DNA of 52,162 nucleotides from Halanaerobacter jeridensis (GCF_016908315.1 NZ_JAFBDQ010000016.1:1-52162); one strand, 5' to 3'; numbered from the stretch's first letter, positions 26,269 to 34,742 are shown. The notes: a model not told the origin generated them from the letters alone. Numbers and translations are program-made.

Positions 26269-26868
26269 ATGGATTTAAATGATGTAGGGGTCTTTATGGA
26301 TCGAGATGGTACAGTTAGTAAAGAGATTGGTTATGTTAATCATCCATCTCGTTATGAATTATTACCGCACACTGCAGCTGCAATTAAGAAATTAAACAAT
26401 TATGATATTAAAGCTATTTTAGCAACTAACCAAGCTGGAGTAGCTAGAGGTTATTTTGAAGAAGAGATGATTACTAAAGTCCATAATAAATTGGAGAACT
26501 TGTTAGCAGCTGAAGATGCTTATTTAGATGAAATTTATTACTGTCATCATCATCCTGATGTAGGTGAAGGTAAGTTTAACAAAGACTGTGATTGCCGTAA
26601 ACCGAAGCCCGGAATGTTACTACAGGGAGTTAAAGAATTAGGTGTTGATTTAGAAAAATCTTATATGATTGGTGATAAAATTAGTGATGTGGAAATGGCT
26701 CATCGAGTCGATGCGCAGGGTATTTTGGTATTGACTGGTTACGGTCGTGGGAACTATGAAAATGATCGTGATGAGTGGGATACTGAACCTGATTATATAG
26801 CAGAAGACTTACTTGATGCAGTAGAATGGATTTTGATGGACCTTGGAGTGACTATAGATAATGACTAA
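26269..26868 (+). CDS. gmhB: D-glycero-D-manno-heptose 1,7-bisphosphate 7-phosphatase
   Basis: 199 aa, HAD superfamily. The nucleophile motif is VFMDRDGTVSKEIGYVNHP; LATNQAGVARGYF is motif II; the zinc loop has CHHHPDVGEGKFNKDCDCRKPKPGM-type spacing (Cys/His at about residues 93-110); and MIGDKISDVEMAHRV is motif IV. It removes the 7-phosphate in ADP-heptose synthesis for the lipopolysaccharide core. The 3' end overlaps hldA by 8 bp, so gmhB-hldA-hldC is one translationally coupled operon. A histidinol-phosphatase relative is less likely given these neighbours. Confidence 0.9.
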   Translation: MDLNDVGVFMDRDGTVSKEIGYVNHPSRYELLPHTAAAIKKLNNYDIKAILATNQAGVARGYFEEEMITKVHNKLENLLAAEDAYLDEIYYCHHHPDVGEGKFNKDCDCRKPKPGMLLQGVKELGVDLEKSYMIGDKISDVEMAHRVDAQGILVLTGYGRGNYENDRDEWDTEPDYIAEDLLDAVEWILMDLGVTIDND

Positions 26869-27859
26869 GTTAAAAGAATATTTACCACAATTTAACAATC
26901 AGAACATTTTAGTCTTAGGTGATATGATTGCTGATGAGTTTATTTCTGGACAGCCAGAAAGAATTTCTCGTGAGGCACCAGTTTTAATCTTGGAACATCA
27001 AAATCATGAGATTCTACCTGGAGGAGGAACAAATGCTGCTAATAATGTTTCTTCCCTAGGAGGACAAGTTTATGTAGCTGGTGTAATTGGTGATGATCGA
27101 GTTGGTCGTCAATTAACTCAGCAATTAGAAAATGAAGGAATTGAGACTGATGGTCTAATAATAGACCATAGTCGTCCTACGGCTGTTAAAACTAGAATCT
27201 TAGCTGGGGGAGAAGAAACAGTTAAACAACAAGTAGTGCGAGTGGACAAGTTAGAGACACATCCTATTTCTGCTGAGATAGAAAATAAACTATTAAATTA
27301 TATTGAAGAAATCATTGATGAAATAGATGCTATTTTGTTATCTGATTATGGTAATGGGGTATTTACAGATAGCCTTAAAGATAAGGTTGTTGAGTTAGGT
27401 CAAAAAGAAGATAAACTGATCACAGTTGATTCTCGCTACAGTCTTAAGAGCTTTGAGGGCATTACTATTGCAACTCCTAATCGAGAAGAAGCAGAAGAAG
27501 CAGTAGGCTTTGAATTAGAAGAAGCTCAACAGATAGAAAAGGCGGGGCAAGAATTGAAGGCTGATTTAGATGCAGAAGCAATGTTGATTACTTTAGGTGG
27601 AGAAGGGATGCAAATCTTTACTGATGAAGGTTCAACTCATATTCCTCCGTCTAATTATGCTGAAGTTTATGATGTCACAGGCGCTGGAGATACAGTAATT
27701 GGTACTTTAACTTTATCTTTAGCTAGTGGAGCTTCAATGGTTGAGGCAATGAAATTATCTAATTATGCAGCAGGAATTGTTGTTAGAAAATTAGGTGTTG
27801 CTACTACTAATCAAGCAGAAATGTTGAAAGAGATGGAAGAGGGAGATCAAGATGGATAA
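26861..27859 (+). CDS. hldA: D-glycero-beta-D-manno-heptose-7-phosphate kinase
   Basis: 332 aa, PfkB-family kinase equal to domain I of E. coli HldE/RfaE. ILVLGDMIADEFISGQPERI and SREAPVLIL are typical of HldA; LPGGGTNAANNVSSLGG is the sugar-binding motif; and VYDVTGAGDTVIGTLTLSLA holds the anion hole and catalytic aspartate (about residue 273). It phosphorylates heptose-7-phosphate at C1. The kinase and adenylyltransferase are separate genes here, overlapping by 8 bp. Presence of this route supports an LPS-bearing outer membrane. Confidence 0.92.
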   Translation: MTKLKEYLPQFNNQNILVLGDMIADEFISGQPERISREAPVLILEHQNHEILPGGGTNAANNVSSLGGQVYVAGVIGDDRVGRQLTQQLENEGIETDGLIIDHSRPTAVKTRILAGGEETVKQQVVRVDKLETHPISAEIENKLLNYIEEIIDEIDAILLSDYGNGVFTDSLKDKVVELGQKEDKLITVDSRYSLKSFEGITIATPNREEAEEAVGFELEEAQQIEKAGQELKADLDAEAMLITLGGEGMQIFTDEGSTHIPPSNYAEVYDVTGAGDTVIGTLTLSLASGASMVEAMKLSNYAAGIVVRKLGVATTNQAEMLKEMEEGDQDG

Positions 27860-28331
27860 TAAGGTTTATAAAATAGAAAAGTTAGCTGAAATTTTAGCTG
27901 AAGAAAAAGCAGCAGGAAATCAGATAGTATTTACTAATGGCTGCTTTGACTTGCTCCATATTGGGCATACGAGATATTTGGCCCAGGCTAAAGCTAAAGG
28001 AGATATATTAGTAGTGGGATTAAATAGTGATTCTTCTGTAAAAAAATTAAAAGGAGATAAACGTCCTTTGATTCCACAGGATGAACGAGCTGAAATGTTA
28101 TCTAATTTGGAAATGGTAGATTATGTGACTATTTTTGCTGATGAAACAGCTAAAAATGTGATTGCAGAGCTAGAACCTGATATTTATGTTAAAGGCGGCG
28201 ATTATAGTATTAATAATCTTCCTGAGGCTGAAGTAGTACAGCAATCTGGAGGAGAAATTGAATTAGTATCTGAAATCAAAGGTGCTTCAACTACTAATAT
28301 AGTTAATAAAATTTTAGAAACTTATGAATGA
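27852..28331 (+). CDS. hldC: D-glycero-beta-D-manno-heptose 1-phosphate adenylyltransferase
   Basis: 159 aa, equal to domain II of HldE. The nucleotidyltransferase motif FTNGCFDLLHIGHTRYL contains the HxGH signature; VVGLNSDSSVKKLKG, RPLIPQDERAEMLSNLEMVD and DIYVKGGDY are family hallmarks; and KGASTTNIVNKI is the ISSTxI-like motif. It transfers AMP to heptose-1-phosphate to give ADP-heptose. HldD epimerase and GmhA are outside the window. A strong hairpin terminator follows at 28378. Confidence 0.92.
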   Translation: MDNKVYKIEKLAEILAEEKAAGNQIVFTNGCFDLLHIGHTRYLAQAKAKGDILVVGLNSDSSVKKLKGDKRPLIPQDERAEMLSNLEMVDYVTIFADETAKNVIAELEPDIYVKGGDYSINNLPEAEVVQQSGGEIELVSEIKGASTTNIVNKILETYE

Positions 28332-28377
28332 AATTACTTAGATTAATAGTATTAAGAAGTTGATGTAGTCTTAAATT

Positions 28378-28410
28378 AAAATGGGCGCTCGCCCATTTTA
28401 TTTATATTTT
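28378..28410 (+). terminator. Rho-independent terminator after hldC
   Basis: AAAATGGGC (28378-28386), loop GCTC, GCCCATTTT (28391-28399), then ATTTATATTTT. It closes the heptose operon. Confidence 0.8.
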
Positions 28411-28552
28411 CTTGCAAACAAATCAATTTTATATTTTTTAAATTAAATTAGTTCTTTTCAATGACCACTTATAGTTTAAAAAATTAAATACCCCTTGGTA
28501 GATTAAGTTTCTATGTCAAAAAATGATATAGAAAACTTTGCCTATTAACTAC

Positions 28553-28570
28553 TTGTTAAATAAATATCAA
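28553..28570 (+). promoter_or_regulatory. Rex-like operator at the hydrogenase promoter
   Basis: The 18-bp sequence TTGTTAAATAAATATCAA matches the Rex consensus TTGTTAAnnnnTTAACAA fully in the left half and at 5 of 7 positions in the right. It ends 2 bp before the -35 box. Rex senses NADH/NAD and is known to control clostridial hydrogenase and fermentation genes, so repression relieved at high NADH would make sense. Pattern-based. The rest of 28411-28552 is AT-rich with an inverted repeat AGTTTCTAT / ATAGAAAACT and no gene. Confidence 0.5.
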
Positions 28571-28572
28571 TT

Positions 28573-28602
28573 TTGACAAGGAGCTATCTCACAAAGTATA
28601 AT
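28573..28602 (+). promoter_or_regulatory. Promoter of the hydrogenase operon
   Basis: TTGACA (28573-28578), 18-bp spacer, TATAAT (28597-28602). It fixes the first gene's start downstream at 28666 rather than at earlier in-frame codons. Confidence 0.8.
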
Positions 28603-28665
28603 AACATAGAGATTAAGGGGTATAGTGAACTCATTCACAAAGAAAAAGACAGGAGGTCAAAAGTT

Positions 28666-29157
28666 ATGGCATGTCAATGTGGAAATGAAGAACAGAACCG
28701 AGAAGAATTTTTAGCCCCACTACGTGAACTTTTAGAAGATTATGAATCTAAAGAGAAGTATTTGATTCCAATTTTGCAGGATGCGCAGGAAGAATATGGG
28801 TATTTACCTAAAGATGTATTACGGGAAATATCAGGCTTTTTGAATTTATCTTTTAGTCAAGTTTATGGGGTGGCTACTTTTTATTCACAGTTTCATTTAG
28901 AACCGCGTGGAGAGAATATTATTAGAGTTTGTATGGGAACTGCTTGTCATGTTCGAGGTGGAGAGAAGATTTTAGAGAAGATTAAGGATGAATTAGGTAT
29001 TGAAGATGGTGGCACTACTGATGACTTGCATTTCACATTAGAATCTGTTGCTTGTATTGGAGCTTGTGGATTAGCTCCTGTAATTATGGTTAATGATGAT
29101 ACTCATGGACGCTTAACTCCTGAACAAGTTCCAGAAATTATAGAAGAATATAAATAA
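28666..29157 (+). CDS. NADH-linked hydrogenase subunit, NuoE/HndA type
   Basis: 163 aa, thioredoxin-like [2Fe-2S] protein of the NuoE family. LIPILQDAQEEYGYLPKDVL and YGVATFYSQFHLEPRGENII are conserved segments; cluster ligands are in CMGTACHVRGG and CIGACGLAP. It is the small electron-transfer subunit of trimeric NAD(P)-linked, often electron-bifurcating, [FeFe]-hydrogenases. Start at the ATG behind AGGAGGTC. Its stop overlaps the next ATG by one base, so translation is coupled. Confidence 0.9.
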   Translation: MACQCGNEEQNREEFLAPLRELLEDYESKEKYLIPILQDAQEEYGYLPKDVLREISGFLNLSFSQVYGVATFYSQFHLEPRGENIIRVCMGTACHVRGGEKILEKIKDELGIEDGGTTDDLHFTLESVACIGACGLAPVIMVNDDTHGRLTPEQVPEIIEEYK

Positions 29158-29699
29158 TGAGAGAACTATCGCTTCATATTTTAGATATTGTACAGAATTC
29201 TATTGCAGCTGAAGCTGATTTAATTAGGCTTAATATAGTGGAAGATTATGAAGCTGATAAACTAGTAGTGGAGATAATAGATGATGGTACAGGGATGAAA
29301 GAAGAAGATAAAGAACAGGTTTTAGACCCTTTTGTAACTTCCCGAACTACAAGAGAAGTTGGTTTAGGTTTACCATTGTTTAAAGAAGCAGCAGAACAAT
29401 GTGCTGGTAATTTTTCTTTAGACTCTACTCTTGGTGAAGGTACAGAATTAAAAGCAGTTTTTCAACACAGTCATATAGACCGAGCACCATTAGGTGATAT
29501 TGTAGGAACAATTATAAGTTTTTTAGTTTCTAATCCCGATATTGATTTAGTTTACCATCATCAAGTTGATGATGAAGAATTTAATTTTGATACTAGAGAA
29601 GTAAAAGACAGATTGGGTGACGTAAAAATAAATAGTCCCGATATAATTGCATGGCTTAAAGATTATTTAACTGAAGGATTAAGACAAATTCGGAGGTGA
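29157..29699 (+). CDS. GHKL-type ATP-binding protein of the hydrogenase operon
   Basis: 180 aa. A histidine-kinase-like ATPase domain with N-box (ILDIVQNSIAAEA), G1 box (EIIDDGTGMKEED) and G2 box (REVGLGLPLFKEAAEQ), then a C-terminal half (HIDRAPLGDIVGTIISFLVS) seen in proteins encoded in clostridial hydrogenase operons. There is no phosphoacceptor histidine domain, sensor or membrane segment, so it is not a complete sensor kinase; an anti-sigma or regulatory ATPase role is possible but unproven. It sits between the NuoE-like subunit (1-bp overlap) and the ferredoxin-like gene. Confidence 0.75.
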   Translation: MRELSLHILDIVQNSIAAEADLIRLNIVEDYEADKLVVEIIDDGTGMKEEDKEQVLDPFVTSRTTREVGLGLPLFKEAAEQCAGNFSLDSTLGEGTELKAVFQHSHIDRAPLGDIVGTIISFLVSNPDIDLVYHHQVDDEEFNFDTREVKDRLGDVKINSPDIIAWLKDYLTEGLRQIRR

Positions 29700-29704
29700 T
29701 GATT

Positions 29705-30070
29705 GTGAAATCATTGGATGAATTAAAAGAATTGCGTGATAAAGCTCAAAAGGATATTCAAAATCGTGATACAGGAGATAAAGTAGAAATCATTGTTGGA
29801 ATGGGTACTTGTGGTATTGCGGCTGGTGCAAGAGAGATATTGCAAGAAGTTATGAAAGAGATTGATAAACGCGATTTAGATGTAAGAGTTAGTCAGACAG
29901 GATGTATTGGCATGTGTGAAAAAGAACCATTAGTTGATGTTAAAATGCCAGGGCATGATCGTGTTACTTATGGTGAAGTTACAACTGATGATGTAAGTAA
30001 AATTATTAGTAATCACGTTGTAAATGGCAATGTAGTAGATGATTTAGTAGTAGCTAGATTAGAAGAGTAA
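29705..30070 (+). CDS. Thioredoxin-like [2Fe-2S] ferredoxin subunit, HndB type
   Basis: 121 aa. KSLDELKELRDKAQKDI is the usual start of this family. Cluster cysteines lie in GMGTCGIAAGAREI and TGCIGMCEKEPLVDV. These proteins shuttle electrons within the HndABCD-type hydrogenase complex. I place the start at the GTG at 29705, 8 nt after GGAGG; the GTG (29696) and ATG (29699) upstream overlap or touch the ribosome site. It follows the GHKL gene by 5 bp and precedes the NuoF-like subunit by 23 bp. Confidence 0.85.
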   Translation: MKSLDELKELRDKAQKDIQNRDTGDKVEIIVGMGTCGIAAGAREILQEVMKEIDKRDLDVRVSQTGCIGMCEKEPLVDVKMPGHDRVTYGEVTTDDVSKIISNHVVNGNVVDDLVVARLEE

Positions 30071-30093
30071 TTAACTTTAAGGAGGTAGAAAAA

Positions 30094-31899
30094 GTGGAAC
30101 AGTCAATTTATAGATCCCATATTTTGGTCTGTGGAGGAACAGGTTGTGTATCTTCGGGCTGTAAAGAGGTTCAAGAGGCTTTAAAAGATGAACTAAAAGA
30201 GAAAGATTTACGAGATGAAGTAAAAATCGTTGAAACAGGATGCCACGGTTTTTGTGAAAAAGGTCCAATTATGGTTATGTATCCTGAAGGGGTCTTTTAC
30301 TGTGAAGTGACTCCAGAAGATATGGAAGAATTAGTTGAAGAGCATATCTTAAAGGGGCGTACAGTAGAGCGACTATTATTTACTGAACCTACTTCAGATG
30401 ATACGATTCCATCTTATACTGATATAGATTTTTATAGTAAACAGCAACGAGTTGTTTTATCTAATTGTGGTAAAATTGATCCAGAAGAAATTGAAGAATA
30501 TATTGCTAAAGATGGTTATGAAGCTGTCGGTAGAGTGTTAACTAATATGGAACCACAAGAAGTAATTGATGAAGTTAAAGATGCTGGCTTAAGAGGTCGT
30601 GGTGGGGGCGGATTCCCTACTGGCTTAAAGTGGCAATTTGCTGCTGATGAAGATAGCGATAAGAAATATGTAATTTGTAATGCCGACGAAGGAGACCCTG
30701 GTGCATTTATGGATCGAAGTCTATTAGAGGGAGATCCACACCGGATTATTGAAGGAATGATCATTGCTGGTTATGCAATGGGAGCAGATGAAGGATATGT
30801 TTATGTGCGAGCAGAGTATCCTCTAGCTATCGATCGTTTGCAAAAAGCAATTGATCAAGCAGAAGAATACGGCTTATTAGGAGAAAATTTATTTGATAGT
30901 GGCTTTGATTTTAAATTACAGATTAAAAAAGGTGCTGGAGCCTTTGTTTGTGGTGAAGAAACTGCTTTAATGGCTTCTATTGAAGGTAAACGTGGTATGC
31001 CAAGACCTCGTCCACCATTCCCAGCGCAAAAAGGACTATTTGGTAAACCTTCTAATATAAATAATGTAGAATCCTTTGCTAATGTGCCTTATATTATGAG
31101 AGAAGGTGCTGATGCTTATAATAGTATTGGTACAGAAGGTAGTAAGGGAACTAAGGTATTTGCCTTAACTGGTAATATTAATAATACTGGTTTAGCAGAA
31201 GTTCCAATGGGCATTACAATTGAAGAAATTATTTATGATATTGGCGGGGGCATTACTGAAGGTAAAGACTTTAAGGCTGTTCAAATTGGAGGACCATCAG
31301 GTGGTTGTCTAACACAGGAACATTTAGACTTACCAATTGACTATGATTCCTTAATCGAAGCTGGAGCAATGATGGGTTCTGGTGGATTAGTAGTTATGGA
31401 TGAAGATACTTGTATGGTTGACGTAGCAAGATTCTTCCTTGACTTTACCCAAAGTGAATCTTGTGGTAAGTGTACTCCATGCCGTGAAGGAACAAAAAGA
31501 ATGTTAGAAATCTTAGAAAAGATTACTTCAGGTGAAGGAGAAGAAGGAGATATTGCTCAACTAGAAAGATTAGCTGAGAATATTAAGAGTACGTCTTTAT
31601 GTGGTTTGGGACAAACTGCTCCTAACCCTGTATTAAGTACGTTAGAATATTTCCGAGATGAATATGAGGCTCATATATATGAGGATAATTGTCCGGCTGG
31701 TGTTTGTGAAGAATTGACTGGTGATTATTATGTAATTGATGAAGATACTTGTATTGGTTGTACTGCTTGTGTAGATGTTTGCCCAGTAGATGTGATCAGT
31801 GGCGAACAAGGAGAAGCACACGTGATTGATGAAGAAGGCTGTATTACATGTGGTGCTTGTGCAGAAACTTGCCCAGTAGACGCTATTTCTCAGGCCTAA
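30094..31899 (+). CDS. NADH-binding flavoprotein subunit of bifurcating hydrogenase, NuoF/HndC type
   Basis: 601 aa, GTG start behind TAAGGAGG. Domains: N-terminal thioredoxin-like [2Fe-2S] domain (CGGTGCVSSGC, TGCHGFCEKGP); NuoF core with FMN site GLRGRGGGGFPTGLKW and NADH site CNADEGDPGAFMDRSLLEGD; a [4Fe-4S] site SESCGKCTPCREG plus SLCGLGQ; and two C-terminal [4Fe-4S] clusters (CIGCTACVDVCPVDV, CITCGACAETCPVDA). It oxidises or reduces NAD(H) at FMN and passes electrons to the hydrogenase subunit, with reduced ferredoxin as second partner in bifurcating enzymes. Separated by 24 bp from the catalytic subunit. Confidence 0.93.
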   Translation: MEQSIYRSHILVCGGTGCVSSGCKEVQEALKDELKEKDLRDEVKIVETGCHGFCEKGPIMVMYPEGVFYCEVTPEDMEELVEEHILKGRTVERLLFTEPTSDDTIPSYTDIDFYSKQQRVVLSNCGKIDPEEIEEYIAKDGYEAVGRVLTNMEPQEVIDEVKDAGLRGRGGGGFPTGLKWQFAADEDSDKKYVICNADEGDPGAFMDRSLLEGDPHRIIEGMIIAGYAMGADEGYVYVRAEYPLAIDRLQKAIDQAEEYGLLGENLFDSGFDFKLQIKKGAGAFVCGEETALMASIEGKRGMPRPRPPFPAQKGLFGKPSNINNVESFANVPYIMREGADAYNSIGTEGSKGTKVFALTGNINNTGLAEVPMGITIEEIIYDIGGGITEGKDFKAVQIGGPSGGCLTQEHLDLPIDYDSLIEAGAMMGSGGLVVMDEDTCMVDVARFFLDFTQSESCGKCTPCREGTKRMLEILEKITSGEGEEGDIAQLERLAENIKSTSLCGLGQTAPNPVLSTLEYFRDEYEAHIYEDNCPAGVCEELTGDYYVIDEDTCIGCTACVDVCPVDVISGEQGEAHVIDEEGCITCGACAETCPVDAISQA

Positions 31900-31923
31900 G
31901 AAATTACTAAAGGAGTGAAAAAA

Positions 31924-33630
31924 ATGACGATTACTTTAACAATAGATGATCAGGAAGTTGAAGTAAAAGAGGATGCTACTATCTTAGAAGCAGCAAAGAA
32001 AGTAGGAATTGATATTCCAACTCTTTGTTACCATCCTGATTTAACAGAATTCGGTTCTTGTCGAGTTTGTGTGGTGGAAAATGAAGAATCTGGTGACTTA
32101 TTGGCTTCTTGTGTAACACCAGTCAGTGATGGAATGGAGATCAGCACTAATAGTGCTAAAGCTAGAACTGCTAGAAGAACTAATTTAGAATTATTATTGG
32201 CTAATCACCCTAATGAATGTTTAACTTGTGACCAAAATGGTATGTGTGAATTACAAGATGCGGCTTATAATTTAGGAGTTACAGAAGTTAGCTTTTCTGG
32301 AGAGACTACTGACTATGAAGTAGATGATGTGGGACCATCTCTAAAACGTGAACCTAGCAAATGTATTTTATGCGGTCGTTGCGTAAGAGTTTGTGAAGAA
32401 GTTCAAGGTGTTTCTGCTTTAGAATTTACAGAAAGAGGTTTCGATTCTGTAGTAACAACTGCTTTTGATATGCCGCAGAGTGAAATTAATTGTGCTAATT
32501 GTGGTCAATGTGCTACAGTATGTCCTACAGGAGCAATTACTGAAAAAAGTTGTGTTTCTAAAGTATGGGGTGCATTAGAAAATGAAGATAAGCATGTGAT
32601 TGTACAGACTGCACCTTCAATTCAGGCTACTGTTGGAGAAGAGTTTGGCATGGAAGAAGGTTCAATTGTAACTGAAAAATTAGCAGCAGCCTTAGATAAG
32701 CTTGGCTTTGATAAAATATTCTCTACTGATTTTGCAGCGGACTTAACTATCATGGAAGAAGGTAATGAGTTTATCAAGAGATTCCAAGGCGATAAGCACT
32801 TACCTCATATTACGTCTTGTTGTCCAGGTTGGGTTAAGTTCTGTGAGCATAATTATCCTGACTTAATTGAAAATCTATCTTCTGCTAAATCTCCAATGTC
32901 TATGTTCTCTGCAATTGCTAAGAGTTATTATGTAGAAGAAATGGATTTAGATGAAGATGAACTTTATGTAGTAGGAGTTATGCCTTGTACAGCTAAGAAG
33001 TTTGAGATGAATCGAGATGAATTAATCGAAACTGGTTCTGAAACTGATGCTGTTATAACTACAAGAGAATTAGTACGGATGATTAAAGAGGTTGGCTTAG
33101 ATTTTGCTAACTTAGAAGGACGAGAATATGATGATATGATGGGAACTTCCACTGGTGCAGCTAATATCTTTGGAACTACAGGTGGAGTTGCAGAAGCATC
33201 CCTTCGAACTGTGAAAGAAAAATTAACTGGAGAATCTCTAGGTCGTCTTAATTTAGGATTTGAAGGAATTAATGAAGCTGAAATTGAAATTGGTGATGAG
33301 ACAGTTAATGTAGCAATAGCTAATGGATTAAGTAATGCTGCTGAAATTTTAGATGAAGTACGTGAAGGTAATTCTAAGTATGACTTTATCGAAGTTATGG
33401 CTTGTCCTTATGGTTGTGTTGGTGGCGGTGGTCAGCCAGTACCTGCTACTGACGAAAGAAAACAAAAACGAGGTGAAGGATTGAAAAATATGGATGGGGC
33501 TAAAACAATTAGAAAGTCTCATGAAAATCCAGAAATCCTTAAGTTATATGATGAGTTCTTAGGAGAACCATTAGGTGGAGAATCGCATCACTTATTGCAT
33601 ACAAGATATAAAGAGCGAGAAAGAAATTAA
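31924..33630 (+). CDS. hydA: [FeFe]-hydrogenase catalytic subunit, HydA/HndD type
   Basis: 568 aa. N-terminal [2Fe-2S] domain (PTLCYHPDLTEFGSCRVC, then ASC); His-Cys3 cluster (HPNECLTCDQNGMCELQ); two [4Fe-4S] clusters (CILCGRCVRVC, CANCGQCATVCPTG); and an H-cluster domain with L1 TSCCPGWVKF, L2 MPCTAKKFEMNRDE and L3 MACPYGCVGGGGQP. All four H-cluster cysteines are present. It makes or oxidises H2 in the cytoplasm. L3 has Tyr where many family members have Gly (CPGGC). It ends in a small C-terminal domain (LGGESHHLLHTRY) typical of this type. Start at the ATG after AAAGGAG. A strong terminator ends the operon. Confidence 0.95.
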   Translation: MTITLTIDDQEVEVKEDATILEAAKKVGIDIPTLCYHPDLTEFGSCRVCVVENEESGDLLASCVTPVSDGMEISTNSAKARTARRTNLELLLANHPNECLTCDQNGMCELQDAAYNLGVTEVSFSGETTDYEVDDVGPSLKREPSKCILCGRCVRVCEEVQGVSALEFTERGFDSVVTTAFDMPQSEINCANCGQCATVCPTGAITEKSCVSKVWGALENEDKHVIVQTAPSIQATVGEEFGMEEGSIVTEKLAAALDKLGFDKIFSTDFAADLTIMEEGNEFIKRFQGDKHLPHITSCCPGWVKFCEHNYPDLIENLSSAKSPMSMFSAIAKSYYVEEMDLDEDELYVVGVMPCTAKKFEMNRDELIETGSETDAVITTRELVRMIKEVGLDFANLEGREYDDMMGTSTGAANIFGTTGGVAEASLRTVKEKLTGESLGRLNLGFEGINEAEIEIGDETVNVAIANGLSNAAEILDEVREGNSKYDFIEVMACPYGCVGGGGQPVPATDERKQKRGEGLKNMDGAKTIRKSHENPEILKLYDEFLGEPLGGESHHLLHTRYKERERN

Positions 33631-33642
33631 CATTTGTTACTC

Positions 33643-33680
33643 AAAGGTGGGTAGAAAATTTTTCTACCCACCTTTTTTTA
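33643..33680 (+). terminator. Rho-independent terminator of the hydrogenase operon
   Basis: AAAGGTGGGTAGAAA (33643-33657) and TTTCTACCCACCTTT (33661-33675) form a perfect 15-bp stem with a 3-nt loop, followed by TTTTA. Confidence 0.9.
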
Positions 33681-33735
33681 TTAATAAATATATGCTATAA
33701 TATTAAATATACTAATCCCTTATTGGAGGAATTTA

Positions 33736-33879
33736 ATGAAGATTCATAAATTGTCCTTTATAGAATTAGGATTATTACTTAGTTTAGTTATTATATTAGT
33801 AGTTATAATCTATAAAGTAAGTGGCGGAAATTTAGAATATTTATTATCTGATTTATTAGGAATATTGACATTTAATTGA
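33736..33879 (+). CDS. Small single-pass membrane protein, 47 aa, hypothetical
   Basis: ATG preceded by TTGGAGGAATTTA, a strong and well-spaced ribosome site. The 47 residues comprise a short charged start (MKIHKLSF), one hydrophobic helix of about 23 residues (LGLLLSLVIILVVIIYKV) and a short tail (SGGNLEYLLSDLLGILTFN). A TATAAT lies at 33696-33701, but its -35 is poor. No family recognised. It lies between the hydrogenase terminator and the sigma-factor promoter and is probably its own unit. Confidence 0.55.
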   Translation: MKIHKLSFIELGLLLSLVIILVVIIYKVSGGNLEYLLSDLLGILTFN

Positions 33880-33908
33880 ATTATTTATGTAGTATGGTTG
33901 AGTTTGCG

Positions 33909-33937
33909 TTGACTTTTTGGTGAAAATATAGTATAAT
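33909..33937 (+). promoter_or_regulatory. Promoter of the SigH-like gene
   Basis: TTGACT (33909-33914), 17-bp spacer, TATAAT (33932-33937), about 60 bp before the start at 33996. Confidence 0.75.
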
Positions 33938-33995
33938 TGTCAATGTTTACTAATGATATGACCATCATAAAAAAATATACTAAGGTGGGGATATA

Positions 33996-34670
33996 ATGAG
34001 CGGCCAATATGATCAGCAGCCTGACTGGAGTAGTAAATATGAACAAATGGAAGAACATAATGTAATTGCATTGGCACAGGATGGAGATAAACTGGCAGAA
34101 GAGTATTTAATTGATAATAATATTGATATTGTATATGCAAAATCTAAGTTATTTTATATTAAGGGGCTTGGAAATGATGATGTGATTCAAGAAGGACTTG
34201 TTGGACTCTACAAGGCTATTCGAGACTATAAGGTTAAGCGAGAAGCTTCTTTTCGTGGATTTGCCCACTTGTGCGTTAATCGTCAACTAATTTCGGCAAT
34301 TAAAACAGCTAATCGTCAAAAACATATGCCGCTTAATAATTCAACCTCTATTGACAAGAAATTAAAGTATTCTAAAGATGATGGAGGAAGAGGTCGAACT
34401 TTACTTGATATATTGCCAGACCAGCAAAATGATCCGGAAAAGAGTTATGTTAACTCTGAATTAGTCAAAGAGGTTACTTCTCAATTGCGGGACATGTTAA
34501 CTGATTTAGAATGGGAAGTATTTGATCGTTATATTCAAGGTAAATCATACAAGAGGATTGCAGATGAAATTGAAAGTAGTGTTAAGACGGTTGATAATGC
34601 ACTACAGAGAGCCAGACGTAAAATTGATGAGTTAAAGCAGAATATAGAAGCAGAATTATATAATAAATAA
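33996..34670 (+). CDS. sigH: RNA polymerase sigma factor of the SigH (Spo0H) type
   Basis: 224 aa. Region 2: LIDNNIDIVYAKSKLFYIKG, DDVIQEGLVGLYKAIRDYKV and FAHLCVNRQLISAIKTANRQ; then KHMPLNNSTSIDKKL, as in Bacillus SigH (RQKHIPLNSYVSLDKP, from memory). Region 4: LTDLEWEVFDRYIQGKSYKR and VKTVDNALQRARRKIDEL. SigH directs transition-state and early sporulation genes in sporeformers; non-sporulating relatives may use it otherwise. Ribosome site AAGGTGGGGAT. It has its own promoter and two downstream terminator-like hairpins, so it is monocistronic. Confidence 0.82.
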   Translation: MSGQYDQQPDWSSKYEQMEEHNVIALAQDGDKLAEEYLIDNNIDIVYAKSKLFYIKGLGNDDVIQEGLVGLYKAIRDYKVKREASFRGFAHLCVNRQLISAIKTANRQKHMPLNNSTSIDKKLKYSKDDGGRGRTLLDILPDQQNDPEKSYVNSELVKEVTSQLRDMLTDLEWEVFDRYIQGKSYKRIADEIESSVKTVDNALQRARRKIDELKQNIEAELYNK

Positions 34671-34679
34671 CTTTTATGA

Positions 34680-34706
34680 GTTGCCCAGAATGTGGGCAAC
34701 TTTTTT
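34680..34706 (+). terminator. Rho-independent terminator after sigH
   Basis: GTTGCCC (34680-34686), 7-nt loop, GGGCAAC (34694-34700), then six Ts. Confidence 0.85.
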
Positions 34707-34742
34707 AATTTTTTGCTAATAAAAATCATTAGTAAAGATATT

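Noticed and set aside
28573-28665. Longer N-terminus for the NuoE-like hydrogenase subunit
   Set aside because: It would start within the -35/-10 promoter; a strong ribosome site and a family-like N-terminus support 28666.
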